Positions 45,260 through 56,302 of a DNA stretch of 64,000 bases are shown piece after piece (position 1 is the stretch's first letter; each line of letters starts with the position of its first letter). The translations under genes were made by a program, and so were the position numbers. This DNA comes from Avena insularis (Eukaryota > Streptophyta > Magnoliopsida > Poales > Poaceae), in the NCBI GenBank assembly GCA_023614405.1, contig CM042694.1:133739711-133803710 (forward strand), given 5' to 3'. The notes under the pieces were generated by a model. The model was not told the origin of the DNA, made no database searches, and worked only from the letters and a program-made list of their open reading frames with translations.

Positions 45260-47771
45260 ATGTTCCTTGTCATTAACATTAAAAGTCACCTTTCCTTGAT
45301 TACAATTAATAACAGCCCCTGCAGTATTAAGAAAAGGTCTCCCAAGAATAATAGACATATTATCATCTTCAGGCATTTCAAGCACAACAAAATCAGTTAA
45401 TATCAAGCAATTATGAGCCACTTGAACAGGTACATCCTCACATATACCAATAGGAATAGTGGTAGATTTATCAGCAATTTGCAAAGATATATCAGTTGGT
45501 ATTAATTTTTCTAGTTGAAGACTCTTATAGAGAGAGAAACACATAACACTAACTCCAGCTCCCAAATCACACAAAGCAGTTCTAACATAACTATTCTTAA
45601 TAGAGCAAGGGATAGTTGGAATCCTTGGGTCTCCAAGTTTATTTGGAACCTTACCATTAAAGGAATAATTAGCAAGCAAAGTAGAAATTTCTTCATTAGG
45701 GATCTTCCTTTTATTCGAGACAATATCCTTCATATACTTTGAGTAAGGAGGCAATTTAATAGCATCAGTCAAAGGAATTTGCAGGAATAAAGGTTTCATC
45801 CACTCACAAAACTTATTATAGTGTTCATATTCCTTTGACTTGTGTTTCTTATCAGGGAAAGGCATAGGTTTTTGGACCCAAGGCTCTATTTCACTACCAT
45901 GTTTCTTAGCAACAAAATCTTCTTTAGTGTATTTAGTATTCTTAGTGTGCTTTTTAGGTTCTTATTCAACTTTTTCTTCATTCGGAACTTCATTTTCTTC
46001 ATTACCACTTTCAGTTTCAGCATCAGAGATAGATATACTATTAGGATCTATAGCAGGTTCAGAGGGTTCTACAACAGTTTTATGTTTCTTTTTACTTTTC
46101 TTACGAGTAGAGCTACTATTTTTAGGTTGTTGAGAATCCTGCTCAATTCTTTTGGGATGCCCCTCAGGATATAGAGGATCCTGGGTAGCAACACCACTTC
46201 TAGTTCTAATTTCATAAGCATGTTTTTCTTTGGCAGCATTAACTAGCAAGTCTTTTTGCACTTTAATAAGTTGATCTATTTGAGTTTGAACCATTTGAAA
46301 ATATTTAACAATCATTTTAACATCATTAGAGGTTCTTTCCACAATATCTTTTAACTCAACAATAGCTCTAGTGTTTTCCATTAAATGATTTTGCACCCTT
46401 TTATTAAAATTATCTTGCTTAACAATAAAAATATCGAATTCTTCTAAGCATTGATCAGGAGGTTTAGAGTAAGGGATATCACCTTCATCAAAGTGTTGGA
46501 GAGAGTGTACCTCAATAGTGGATGAATGGGAATTGGCTTACATAATTCTTCTATAGGAGGTAAATTCTTGACATCTGCAGCTTTAATTCCCTTCTCCTTA
46601 AGACATTTCTTAGCTTCCTTCATCACTTCATCATTCAATTCAATAACTCCCCTCTTCTTAGATGATGGTATAGGCGCCGGTATGGCTGGTTCAGGTATAA
46701 TTGTTTCAGGTATAGCTGGTTTAGGAGGAGTCCAATCTTCATAATTCTTGCTTATTTTAGCCATTAATTCCTCAGCTTCCTTAGGAGTCCTATTCCTGAA
46801 AACACAATCAACACAACTATCTAGGTATGTCCTAGATTCTTCGGTTAGTCCATTATAAAATATATCAAGAAGCTCATTCTTAGGTAATGGACTTCCACTG
46901 CATGAATCAAAGCACAAAACCTTGCCCAAGATTCGGGCAATATCTCTTTTTCTCCCTGTTTAAAATCAAAAAGTTCCTACAAAATAGCATGTCTAGCACT
47001 AGGAGGAAAATATTTCTGCAGGAAAGTACTAATCAAACAATCAGGGCTATCAATAGATCCAGGAGGTAAATTACTAAACCAAGTTTTAGCTTCTCCTTTT
47101 AGTGAAAAGGGTAAAATCTTAGCAACAAAGTAAGTACGCATCTTAATATCATCAAAAAACAAGCCACTCATGGTAGAAAGTTCATTCATATGTGCTACCG
47201 CACTTTCATTTTTAGTCCCATAAAAAGGTTCTTTCTCAACAATAGCTATGTAAGATAGATCGAGAGAAAAATCATAATCTTTATCTTTAATGTTTATGGG
47301 AGAAGCAACAAACTTAGCAATAGGAGACAATTTGGGTCTAATAGTACGCCTCTCAAGGAGACTCTTAGTAGTGCTCCTATCATGGGTGTTTTTACATTCT
47401 TTAATAAATTCATCGGTCATCTCAACATAACCATATTCAATATCATAACTTTCACTAGACTCAGGTGAACTAACATGTGTAGTAGTGTCTTCATTAGGAG
47501 TTTCAGTATTTCCAGCTATAGTTCTAGCAATCGTAGCATCTAGGAAAGGACCTAATGAACCACTCTTATCAAGCACAGCAGAAGCAGCATCATAAGCATC
47601 AGAAGTTTCAGATTCAGCAGTAGTAGCAGTGTGTGTAGCATGTGTATGTGGTGGTGTAACGAACTTACTCATAACAGATGGTGAATCAAGAGCAATGGAG
47701 GTGTTCAGAACCATACCTCTTCTTGTAGTGGATGGTAAAATAGGAACCTTGCCATCACGAGACTTACCCAT
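45260..47771 (-). pseudogene. gag-protease of element A, broken
   Basis: The start is at 47771 (MGKSRDGKVPILPS), just after the primer site. The Gag core is present: MTDEFIKECKN, LERRTIRPKLSPIAKFVASP, PFYGTKNESAVAHMNELSTM, ILPFSLKGEAKTWFSNLPPG and FLQKYFPPSARHAIL. A TAG stop lies at 46979-46977; the frame changes between about 46900 and 46930 and again near 46400-46444, and a second in-frame TAA lies at 45964-45962. The C-terminal retropepsin keeps ALCDLGAGVSVM and IILGRPFLNTAGAVI. The frame is then cut by element B and ends at 36934. Two stops and two shifts make it dead. Confidence 0.8.
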
Positions 47772-47827
47772 GATGGATAGCAGTGAACAACAGAGAATCC
47801 AAGTGAACTTGATAAATAAAGCTATGC

Positions 47828-47845
47828 TCCCCGACAACGGCGCCA
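47828..47845 (-). other. primer binding site of element A
   Basis: TGGCGCCGTTGTCGGGGA on the minus strand, tRNA-Asp type with one change (C to T) from the site in element B. Confidence 0.75.
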
Positions 47846-47856
47846 AAAAATAGTCT

Positions 47857-49215
47857 TGATGACCCACAAGTATAGGGGGTGTATCGCAGTATTTTTGAGG
47901 GAAGTGAAACTCAATTTATTGATTCGACACAAGGGGAGCCAAAGAATATTTATAAGCCTTAACAACTGAGTTGTCAATTCAGCTGCACCTGAAAAGAATC
48001 TTGCTCATAGCAGTTTATCAGTAGCAACAGTTTTGTAGTAGGAATAGTAAAGTAGTAGCGAATATGAGCGAAGAATAAGAGGGATGATTCGGTAGGCATA
48101 GGGATGGATGGACGGGCGTTGCATGGACAAGACAATTCATATAGCAATCAGAACATAGGGCAATTGCAGATAAATAAGATAAAGCATCTAAGTACTAGAT
48201 AATCCTAGGCATGTGTTCCATATATAGTCATACGTGCTCGCAATGAGAACTTGCACAACATATTTTGTCCTGCCAGCCCGTTTGCAGCGGGGCCTCAAGG
48301 GAACTACTGGCAATTAAGGTGCTCCTTTTAATAGAGCACCGGAGCAAAGCATTAACACTCCGTGAACACTTGTGATCCTCACATCAAAGCCATTTCCTCC
48401 GGTTATCCCGATTTACATCGCCGGGGCCATTGGTTCCGGACAACAACGTGTGTATACAACTTGCAGATAAGACCATAAACAATACTATCATAATGAATCA
48501 ATAACATGTTCAGATCTGAAATCATGGCACTCGGGTCCTAGTGACAAGCATTAAGCATAACAAGTCGCAACAAAGTCATAAAGCACTAATAAAAGATACT
48601 AGGCACCATGCCCTAACAATCTGATGCCATTACATGAATGATCTCATCCAATCCCTACCATCCCCATAGCCTACAACGGGGGATTACTCACTCATAGATG
48701 AGGAAAACATGGATGGTCGATGGAGAAGCGATGGTGATGATGATCTCCTCCAATTCCCTGTCCCGGCAGGGTGCTAGAACAGAGTTTCTTGTACTGTTTT
48801 GTGGAATCTGGTGGTGGTGACGGAGCGGAACTCCTTCTAGAAAAACGTCGAACTCCTCTGAGTTTTTAGGTCAGAAGGCAACTTATAGGCGACGAGGGAG
48901 ACCGAGGGGGAGTCTGGGGCGGCCAGACCACCCCCCGGCGCGGCCTGGGCTTGCCCACGCGGCCAGGTGGTGTGGCCTGGGCCCAGCCCCCCTCCGTCTC
49001 GTATTCTGGCTCCGGGAGTCTTCTGGTAAAATAGGATTTTTGGCATATTTTTCGGGATTTTTCCTGATAGTTGATTTTCTACACAAAAAGTAGACACCAA
49101 GGCAATTCTGCTGAAAACATCGTCAGTCCGCGTTAGTTGCATCCAAATCACACAAGTTTAGAGAAGAAACAATAGCAAAAGTGTTCGGGAAAATAGATAC
49201 GTTTTGGACGCATCA
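47857..49215 (-). repeat. 5' LTR of element A
   Basis: 1359 bp. On the minus strand it starts TGATGCGTCCAAAACG and ends GTGGGTCATCA. Its sequence differs from the B/C LTR although the internal 3' tracts are shared. The start resembles the Fatima family of Triticeae, by recollection. Confidence 0.8.
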
Positions 49216-49220
49216 CTTCC

Positions 49221-50390
49221 ATATACTTGTTAGAGTTTTGTATGAAGGTAAGGGGACAATGGTGACCATCCATTGACTATTGCTTATTGAGGTGGGACAT
49301 GGTGAGAAAACCATCAGGTCTTATTGTGACCGGTCTCACGCTTTTCCTCTCACCTATTAGTGTTATATAAGTCGAGTAAATGTGGCATCCTTTGCTATTA
49401 TGTAAGTAGACAAGGTACAGTTTATCTTTTTGTGATCCCAAAAGAGAGACTATAAAATAGTTGGACAAAATCCATTTGGGCTAGAACATATCATCAAAAT
49501 TCGAAAGCAACTCCTTCAAAAGAAATAAAGGAAGAAAATACGGATTGTATACTTAAAAGGATCATAGTAGTCATCGTATTGAAAGCAACTTTTGCACCTT
49601 TATGAAATCAAAGTGTAGCTAACATTTACAAGGAAGTGTCGATCGCTTATTTTTGTTTCCCAACTTATAGACACAAAAGAATCTATAGTATCCCTTGGGC
49701 ATGGAGACTTTCTCACACACTAAAGGCTGACCTTTATTCACGTGATTTTCCTAACTACTTAGTTAGACCATGCATCACTAAACCATTTTCACACTTTCCA
49801 ATCAAAAGATGGATGCATATTATAGTTTCATAAATATTTCCCATAGAGTATTTTACCTTAAAGGATCCCTATCAATTTTCTTAAAAAGGAGAATGAGTTA
49901 TATTATGTTCGAAAGAAAACTAAATAGAGCGAAACCTTTCAGAAATCCACTTTTGATCTCGGGTGCATATGCTCCTGCTAGCTGAGTTCTGTTTAAAATG
50001 TCAAAAAATTCGGGGGAAAAATTTGGCGCGTGCATCTTGACATTCTATATGCTCACAAAGTCGTTTCGCGGAAAACCGATATGTTTAGTGTCATGTATGA
50101 AAAAGACAAAGAAATGTCTCGCTACCCCCAATTTTTTACACACGAGACAAAACGTATGGGTTTTCCGTGTAACAACTTTGTGAGCACATAGAATGTCAAG
50201 ATATACACGTGGATTTTTTTGTGACTTTTTTACATTTTAACTTGCGTTTAAAATTCAATTAAAAACTGGGAGCAGATGCTGCCGGGAGCCAAAACGCCTC
50301 GTCCGAAACTTTTGATCTCTCCTATGCTTGGTAGGGTTTTGCGAGTGGGTAAGGGGCGACAACAGATCATCTAAAGCGTGGGATGGGGAA
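49221..50390. repeat. large duplicated block, copy D2, right part
   Basis: Resumes the host repeat interrupted at 24267 and matches 20690-21190 closely, including 'gggacaatgg' and 'aaatccatttgggctagaac'. It contains a MITE at 49961-50307. After the MITE one more monomer start ('tatgcttggtagggttttg', 50323) is seen before the similarity ends. Confidence 0.75.
49961..50307. mobile_element. foldback MITE, 347 bp
   Basis: Flanked by the identical 12-bp repeat ACTTTTGATCTC (49949-49960 and 50308-50319). The interior holds long inverted arms, 'cttgacattctatatgctca' against 'tgagcacatagaatgtcaag'. Its outer ends ('gggtgcatatgctcctgc' and 'gggagcagatgctgccggga') resemble a common Triticeae MITE. The duplication length (9-12 bp depending on where the ends are set) suggests the Mutator group. 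Confidence 0.7.
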
Positions 50391-51195
50391 TAGGGTGGAA
50401 CTGAACCGCCGACAGGTTCTAGTGCCACTGATCCCTACCTTCGGCGCTACATGTCGTCGGGAGATCGACCGCCAGCAAGCATTTCTCCTATGCCGGCAAC
50501 TCACCACTCTAGAATGGTTGGTTCAAGCGGGAGCACGACGCTAGACAAAGGTCATACTTGGCCGCGGAGTATAGGGGCACACAAGGCCCCTAGTGAGAGC
50601 ACGATATGTAGGAGCCACCCATGGCGCCTGTCAAAGTCGAGTATAGCGAGGACGAGGCCATCAGGAGAGCTATCGAGGATCCGACCTCGAGAAGCTCACC
50701 AAGTGACCAGAACTGGGAGCGGGCTTTAACATCTTGTCATTGCAGACCCTCCCAGCGCCTCGGGCCCCACCATCACCACAGACCCTGCTAGTACAACATC
50801 GTACAACATCTAGCGAACCCTTGGTAGCCATGGCCTGCCGCCGCACCAATGGCAACACCTACGGCCGCATCGCGACATAGTGGTCATAGTCACGCCGGTG
50901 TTCATCAACCTCGACGATGATGAGGGCTAGGCCGCAGACTGTGGCCGTTGTCGTTGCCAATGGCACAAACCCTAGCTAGCTAGGATTTAGTTTATTTATT
51001 TTCAAGTCATGTTTTTTGTTTTAGTTTATTTATTTTAAGTCATTTTTCTTTCCCACTATGTATACTTATTTAAATATTTTAATGAAGTATTATGAAGAAA
51101 AAATTGTACTGTGTCGTTGGGTGCACGTATGGACAGAGGGAGGACAACATGTGAGTCCCTATCCTCCCATGACCCAATCGGAAGCGAATCAAATA
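50391..51195 (+). other. GC-rich decayed coding sequence, unrecognised
   Basis: A GC-rich stretch (50400-50935) with short overlapping frames, ending in VTPVFINLDDDEG and a TAG, then AT-rich sequence with twice-repeated 'tttagtttatttatttt' that looks like a 3' untranslated region. At 51355-51369 'gagatgctcttag' resembles the right tip of a PIF/Harbinger element, so this may be a decayed non-autonomous member. No left tip was found. Confidence 0.3.
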
Positions 51196-51318
51196 CTACC
51201 TCCAGTCTATATTAGTGTTATCAACTTTGTCTAGATACGAATGCATCTAGTCTAAATACTTAACTAGATACATATAAATTTAAACAAAGTTGAAAACATT
51301 AATATAAACCGGAGGGAG
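51196..51318. mobile_element. Stowaway MITE
   Basis: Starts CTACCTCCAGTCTATATTA and ends TATAAACCGGAGGGAG, 123 bp, flanked by TA (51194-51195, 51319-51320). Same subfamily as the copy at 51943-52065. Confidence 0.85.
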
Positions 51319-51369
51319 TACATTTTTATGTGTCCGATTTGCACCACCTCATTAGAGATGCTCTTAGAA

Positions 51370-51854
51370 AGTGGAAAGAGACATGTTTTGTTCGAGCCAA
51401 AAGCAAAACAAATTGGGACTAACTTTTTGAGGTTTCTCACATGTGGCTTAACCTTCATCGATTTTGTTGAAGTCCAAAAACTGAAAACCAACGGGAGTTC
51501 TAGAATCTTCTTTCCATGTATTTCTGTAACATCACTACTACCTTAATCAATACACTCTTTTTTTTCATGATTCTTTTCCAGAAATGTTCTTATCAAAGGA
51601 ATGGTCCATGGGAGAGAAAAGTAACCTAAATGCAGAGAATATTAATTCGTGTGGAGAGAAATATTTTCTGGGAGAATCTTTGTTCACATGGGGATCACAT
51701 TCATTCAGACTGGACCAAGAACAAAAGGTGGGCGCGTGCGTGACGCTTACACCTGCCAGCTTTCTGCCATCCGTGGACTCATCTGCCGCTCACATGGATG
51801 GATGGTGGAGATGAAAGCTTAATTAAAACTGATATTGGTGGCAGTTTGGACACA
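51370..51854. other. no gene recognised
   Basis: Unique-looking sequence between a Stowaway and the satellite. No frame over 80 codons and no domain recognised. Confidence 0.4.
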
Positions 51855-51942
51855 TGCAGCACAAGAAAATCGAGAGAAGCAACTCCCAGTTGGAAATAAA
51901 AATGCCTTTGCATGATGGCTCATACTGTACCAAAAATTGTTA

Positions 51943-52065
51943 CACTCTCCGGTCTATATTAATAACATCAACTTTGTGTAGATACGAATGCATCTAGTCT
52001 AAGTACTTAACCAGATACATATGAATTTAGATAAAATTGACACAATTAATATGGACCGGAGGGAC
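51943..52065. mobile_element. Stowaway MITE inside satellite monomer 1
   Basis: CACTCTCCGGTCTATATTAA to TATGGACCGGAGGGAC, 123 bp, with TA at 51941-51942 and 52066-52067. It sits between 'aaattgt' and 'tataaaaatac' of a monomer. Confidence 0.85.
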
Positions 52066-52952
52066 TATATAAAAATACATACGCAGCACATGAAAATCAG
52101 AAGAGGAAGCTATCCGTTGGGGGGGGGGGTGGGGGGGGGGGGAATGCCTTTGTGTGATGGCTCATACCCTACATACCCTAACAAAAACTGTTATATAAAA
52201 ATACAAATGCAGCACAAGAAAATAAAAATAGGAAGCTTTCCGTTGGGAAAAATGCTTTTGCGTGATGGCTCATACCATAACAAAAGCTGTTATATAAAAA
52301 TACACGCACAACACAAGAAAATCTGAAGAATAAGCTTTCTGTTGGGGAAAAAATGCCTTTGCGTGATGGCTCATACCCTAACAAAAACTGTTATATAAAA
52401 ATACAAATGCAGCACAAGAAAATAAAATAGGAAGCTTTCTGTTGGGAAAAATGCTTTTGCATGGCTCATACCGTAACAAAAGCTGTTATATAAAAATACA
52501 CACACAACACAAGAAATTCTAAAGAGTAAGCTTTCTGTTGGGAAAAATGCTTTTGCATGATGGCTCATACTGTAACAAAAGCTGTTATATAAAAATACAC
52601 ACACAACACAAGAATGCCTTTGCGTTATGGCTCATACCCTAACAAAAACTGTTATATAAAAATACAAATGCAGCACAAGAAAATAAAAAGAGGAAGCTTT
52701 CTGTTGGGAAAGATGCTTTTGCGTGATGGCTCATACTGTAACAAAAGCTGTTATATAAAAATACACACGCAACACAAGAAAATCTGAAGAGTGAGCTTTC
52801 TGTTGGGGGGGAAATGCCTTCATGATGGCTCATATTGTAACAAAAACTGTTATATAAAAATACACACGCAACACAAGAAAATCAGAAGAGTAAGCTTTCT
52901 ATTAGGGAAAAAATGCCTTTGCATGATTGCTCGTACTATAAAAAAACTGTTA

Positions 52953-53074
52953 CTTCCTCCGATTCTAATTAATATTCTCAGATTTGTCTAGATTTTAATA
53001 TATCTAGTCATATTTTAGTACTGGATACATTTGAATCTAAATAATCTAAAAACATTAATTAGGATCAGAGGGGG
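52953..53074. mobile_element. Stowaway MITE inside the last satellite monomers
   Basis: CTTCCTCCGATTCTAATTAA to TTAGGATCAGAGGGG, 122 bp, with TA at 52951-52952 and 53075-53076. It belongs to a different subfamily from the copy at 51943 but occupies the same position within its monomer. Confidence 0.85.
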
Positions 53075-53165
53075 TATATAAAAAATACACAGGCAGCACA
53101 AGAGAATGAAAAGTGGAAGCTTTCAGTTGGGAAAAAATGTCTTTTCAAGTCTTTTATGTCACGGC

Positions 53166-54134
53166 AACTCGTACTGTGACGAAAATAAGGATATAAAGCA
53201 TGATTCCTGCACAAACGAAAGAGAATATAATTGTGTGGTTATGGTTCGTTGTTGTTTATCAGTGGGTATTTTGAGCACAAGTAAAAGATTGTTAATTTTG
53301 TTATCTAATGCAGTGAGCTGTTGCAAATGCTCCAGATCTGCCGTGTGACTTTTCTTCTTGTTTTTAGTCCAGTTTTAAGAAAAAATAATTTGTTTGGTTT
53401 TCTCGTGAAACGCATCTGCGGAATAAGTACGATCGATGAGTGCTTTTTTTTCCACTTCTTTTGCTTCTTCTGAGAACAAAGGCAGATTCTTTCTTTCTTA
53501 TTTTGTTTCAGTAGAATCGCAAAATATCCCTGCCTGTAAAAAGGCTTGGTGGCCCACGGGAAGTAGTAGGGCCATAATAAATACTAATGGACCGAAGCAA
53601 TTTCCGATAAAAACCGCCACAAGGTCCAGCCCATTTCTTTGCTGAGATGCTGAGCTTACTAATGGGCGGCTCCGCGCTTCCGATTTGGTTTTCCAAGCTT
53701 GATAGCCTGTTTGAGTTCAGCAGATTTTTCAGAGCTGGAGCAAACAGTTGGACTGTACCATCTCGGATTTCATTTCATAATAGGAAAGGCAGAAAAATAT
53801 TTTTTAAAGTCAGTGTCAATGGAAGATCGCATATAAGATGCAATTCGAAATAGTTTACAGGAAAATTAATTCTAAAACAATAAATAAAACAAGCCATGTA
53901 GTAAAAGAAATTACAAAAGATTAAAATGCATAGAAAATCCTCTCAAATTCCTTTTCCATCTTATAGACTATCTTTTTTTTTGTGTAAATTCCATCAAAAA
54001 GATATTGATAGCTGAATAAAGAACACGGAATTTGTTTGTATTTGCAGCAAGATTTCATGCCTTTACCTCGCCATGGTTCCTCTTCTGCTGCCTACGGTCG
54101 CCACGCCGCACCGAGTTTTGTTACGAGACAAAGC
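53166..54134. other. no gene recognised
   Basis: Intergenic sequence of moderate AT content. Frames of 60-80 codons occur (53106-53348, 53436-53645, 53647-53853) without domains or splice context. Confidence 0.4.
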
Positions 54135-54137
54135 TTA

Positions 54138-56299
54138 GAGCAACTCCAACAACCGCACCAAAAGTCGGCGTTGTAAAAATAACCGTCGATATAGCATGCG
54201 CGCGGCACTTTTCCCTCCTCTAGCAGGCGCGTGATAATCGTGCGCGCTGTAAACAAAATCCGGCGCGTGTCGATTTGCCCCCGCGCACGCCCCAAATTTG
54301 ATGCCCGGCATCCAGCGCGCGTTATCTCTCTCGCGCGCGCGAACGCCCAACCGCCACTTAAAAGTCACCCGCGCGTGCGTTGCCTCCATTTCCCACCCGC
54401 GACTCTGCCAGCGCCGCCGCCACCGTCCGTCCGCGTGCAGTAGCTACAGATCCGCCGCCACCCTCGTACCTTCCCTCGATTTCGGCCACAAGGGAATCGA
54501 CAGAGTTGCCGGCGCGCCGATCCTTCAAGGCCGCCAAGCGAACTGCCGCCACCGCGCCTCGGCCAACTTGGAGCTGCCTCGACGACCTCGGCGTCCCGCG
54601 CCCTCGACCATGTCCTCCTCAAGCCGGGACGCTACGTGGCACACGATTTTTCGCCGCCGCAAGGTACGTTTCACCGCCGGCCGCGCCATTTGTCCTCCAA
54701 GTTTTATTTTAGTTCCGGTAGACGAAGTGAGTGTATATTCATGCTTGTAGAGGATCTCGTATGATTCATCCGATGATGAACTAGAGCTCGAGGAAGATGA
54801 GAACATATTGATGCTATTAGCTTGGCGCGCGATGAAAGAACCGAAGCGCGGTGACTCGGTTTTTGGTAGGCGCAACTTATGGAGAGAAAGGATTGAAGGG
54901 CATGAGAGGTTGATGAGGATGTATTTCAACGACAATGCCACCTTCCCGGAGGAGTATTTTCGTCGGCACTTTAGGATGAGCATCGGTTTGTTCAAGCGCA
55001 TTTGCGAAGAGGTGAGCAAGTTTGATCGGTTCTTTGAGCGAAGGAGGAATGCTGCCGGAGAGCTTGGGCATAGCACCTATTAGAAGGTGACCGCCACCTC
55101 GCGTATGATGGCATACGGTATACCGACGGACCTTGTTGATGACCATTTGGCAATGAGTAAGAGTCAAGCCATTGAATGTGTCAAGCGCTTTGTCGTCGCA
55201 ATTGTGCGCGTGTTTGGCACCGTGTACTTGAGAGCCCCCAATGCCGAAGACACGGCTAGGCTTTTGGAGAATAACAAGCCTCGGAGGTTCCCTAAAATGC
55301 TTGGCTCTATTGACTGTATGCATTGGAGTTAGAAAAATTGTCCTGTGGCATGGCATGGACAATTCAAAGGTCACAAGAAGGATTGCAGTATCATCCTTGA
55401 AGCCGTGGCAGATTATGAGACTTGGATTTGGCATATTTTTTTGGAATGCCTGGGGTCCTGCAATGACATCAATGTTATTCAACGGTCTCCTCGTATGTCA
55501 AGGATTGCATTGCGTGAAGGTGCACAAGTGGAGTTTGAAGCAAATGGCCGCAAATACAACTATGGCTATTACCTTGCCGATGGCATCTACCGAAGGTGGC
55601 AAACTTTTGTGAAGCCGATTCACAAACCCAAAGATAAGAAAGAAAAGGATGTCCACGCCGCACAAGCGACGGCTAGGAAAGAAGTGGAGATAACCTTTGG
55701 GATTTTGCAAACATAATTTGCTATTATGAGAGGACCGGCTAGATTTTGGGACCAAAAATGCCCGCCACTATGACTTGATGAGGATTCCCGTGCAAGTGCA
55801 TATGAGAGAGCATATGGTAGCGCGTTTGATTGCCTCATATCATGCCATTCGCGACAATGAGACCCATGATAATCTTCGAAAAGATCTCATCGAGGAGTGG
55901 TGGAAATAGTTTAGAGCACAACGTTGAGCCCTTCTTTTATTTGTTATTTGTTGTATTGTTGGAAAATAATTTGTTGTAGTGTTGATGAAAAACTTATTGT
56001 ATTTGTTGGTGAATAATTCGTATATTTGTTAAACTATTCGTGTACCATTTGGTTATGTTGTTATAATAACTAGACATTTTTTTGTTAAATTTATTTAGAT
56101 TTGTTTGATCTTCTTGATCATATAGTTCATTGTGAAACCTGTTTGTGTCGGCGCCCGCGCTGTATTTTCGCGCGCCTGCTACGTGCTCTGTTTTCGTAGG
56201 CGCGTCTGCCGAAGGAGAAACACCGCACGCATGCTAAAACTGGATCGCGCGCGCTAAATAGCACTTTTACGCGATATCGCCCTTCTGTTAGAATTGCTC
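54138..56299 (+). mobile_element. PIF/Harbinger transposon, 2162 bp, transposase inactivated
   Basis: Inverted ends GAGCAACTCCAACA and (reverse complement) GAGCAATTCTAACA are flanked by TTA at 54135-54137 and 56300-56302, the target of PIF/Harbinger. The ends are rich in CG and CGCG. It holds one gene, a DDE transposase (54610-55908). The second, Myb-like ORF of full autonomous elements is absent. Confidence 0.85.
54610..55908 (+). pseudogene. Harbinger transposase (DDE_Tnp_4 type) with three in-frame stops
   Basis: ATG at 54610 (MSSSSRDATWHTIFRRRK), a short intron with donor AAG|GTACGT at 54664 and acceptor TTGTAG at 54750, then a single frame. It contains ERIEGHERLMRMYFNDNATF, HFRMSIGLFKRICEE, ECVKRFVVAIVRVFG, the first catalytic Asp in MLGSIDCMHW, the second in CNDINVIQRSP, YYLADGIYRRW, and the Glu in ARKEVEITFGILQ. 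In-frame stops lie at 55081-55083 (TAG), 55330-55332 (TAG, after CMHWS) and 55714-55716 (TAA). All three main ORF pieces share one frame, so no indel is needed. The region after 55716 (MRGPARFW) is less well preserved. The DDE triad is visible but the protein cannot be made as such. Confidence 0.85.
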
Positions 56300-56302
56300 T
56301 TA

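Larger units (their letters stand above)
31285..49215 (-). mobile_element. retrotransposon A: Athila-clade Ty3/gypsy (Fatima-like), minus strand, split by B and by a copia LTR
   Basis: In minus orientation the order is: 5' LTR 49215-47857, primer site 47845-47828 (TGGCGCCGTTGTCGGGGA, tRNA-Asp type), broken gag-protease from 47771, insertion of element B at 45254-37093, end of gag-protease at 36934, env-like ORF 36079-35381, internal purine tract near 34943-34928, a patch with foreign LTRs (34095-32243), terminal polypurine AAGCTTGGGGGGAGT (31422-31408), and a 123-bp remnant of the 3' LTR (31407-31285). No reverse transcriptase or integrase region exists between protease and env-like ORF. The right end meets CTTCC (49216-49220) where the interrupted host repeat resumes. 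Confidence 0.75.
51855..53165. repeat. satellite of ~99-bp monomers, two alternating types
   Basis: About ten monomers beginning TTATATAAAAATAC can be set out at 52068, 52192, 52291, 52391, 52486, 52584 (shortened), 52651, 52750 and 52849, with worn copies at each end (51855 and 53077). Type a carries 'aaatgcagcacaagaaaata'; type b carries 'acacgcaacacaagaaaatc'. They alternate in much of the array, giving a ~200-bp dimer. All share 'agctttctgttggg', 'atgcctttgcgtgatggctc' and 'taacaaaaactg'. Reverse frames show repeated FLYNSFCY peptides, but these are a by-product of the repeat. Confidence 0.9.

Noticed and set aside
52178..52833. Minus-strand frames with repeated FLYNSFCY-like peptides
   Set aside because: They are by-products of the ~99-bp satellite monomer, broken at most monomer boundaries, with no start or promoter context.
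51855..53165. CRISPR-like array
   Set aside because: Monomers are ~99 bp throughout with no constant-repeat/variable-spacer pattern, and the DNA is plant nuclear.
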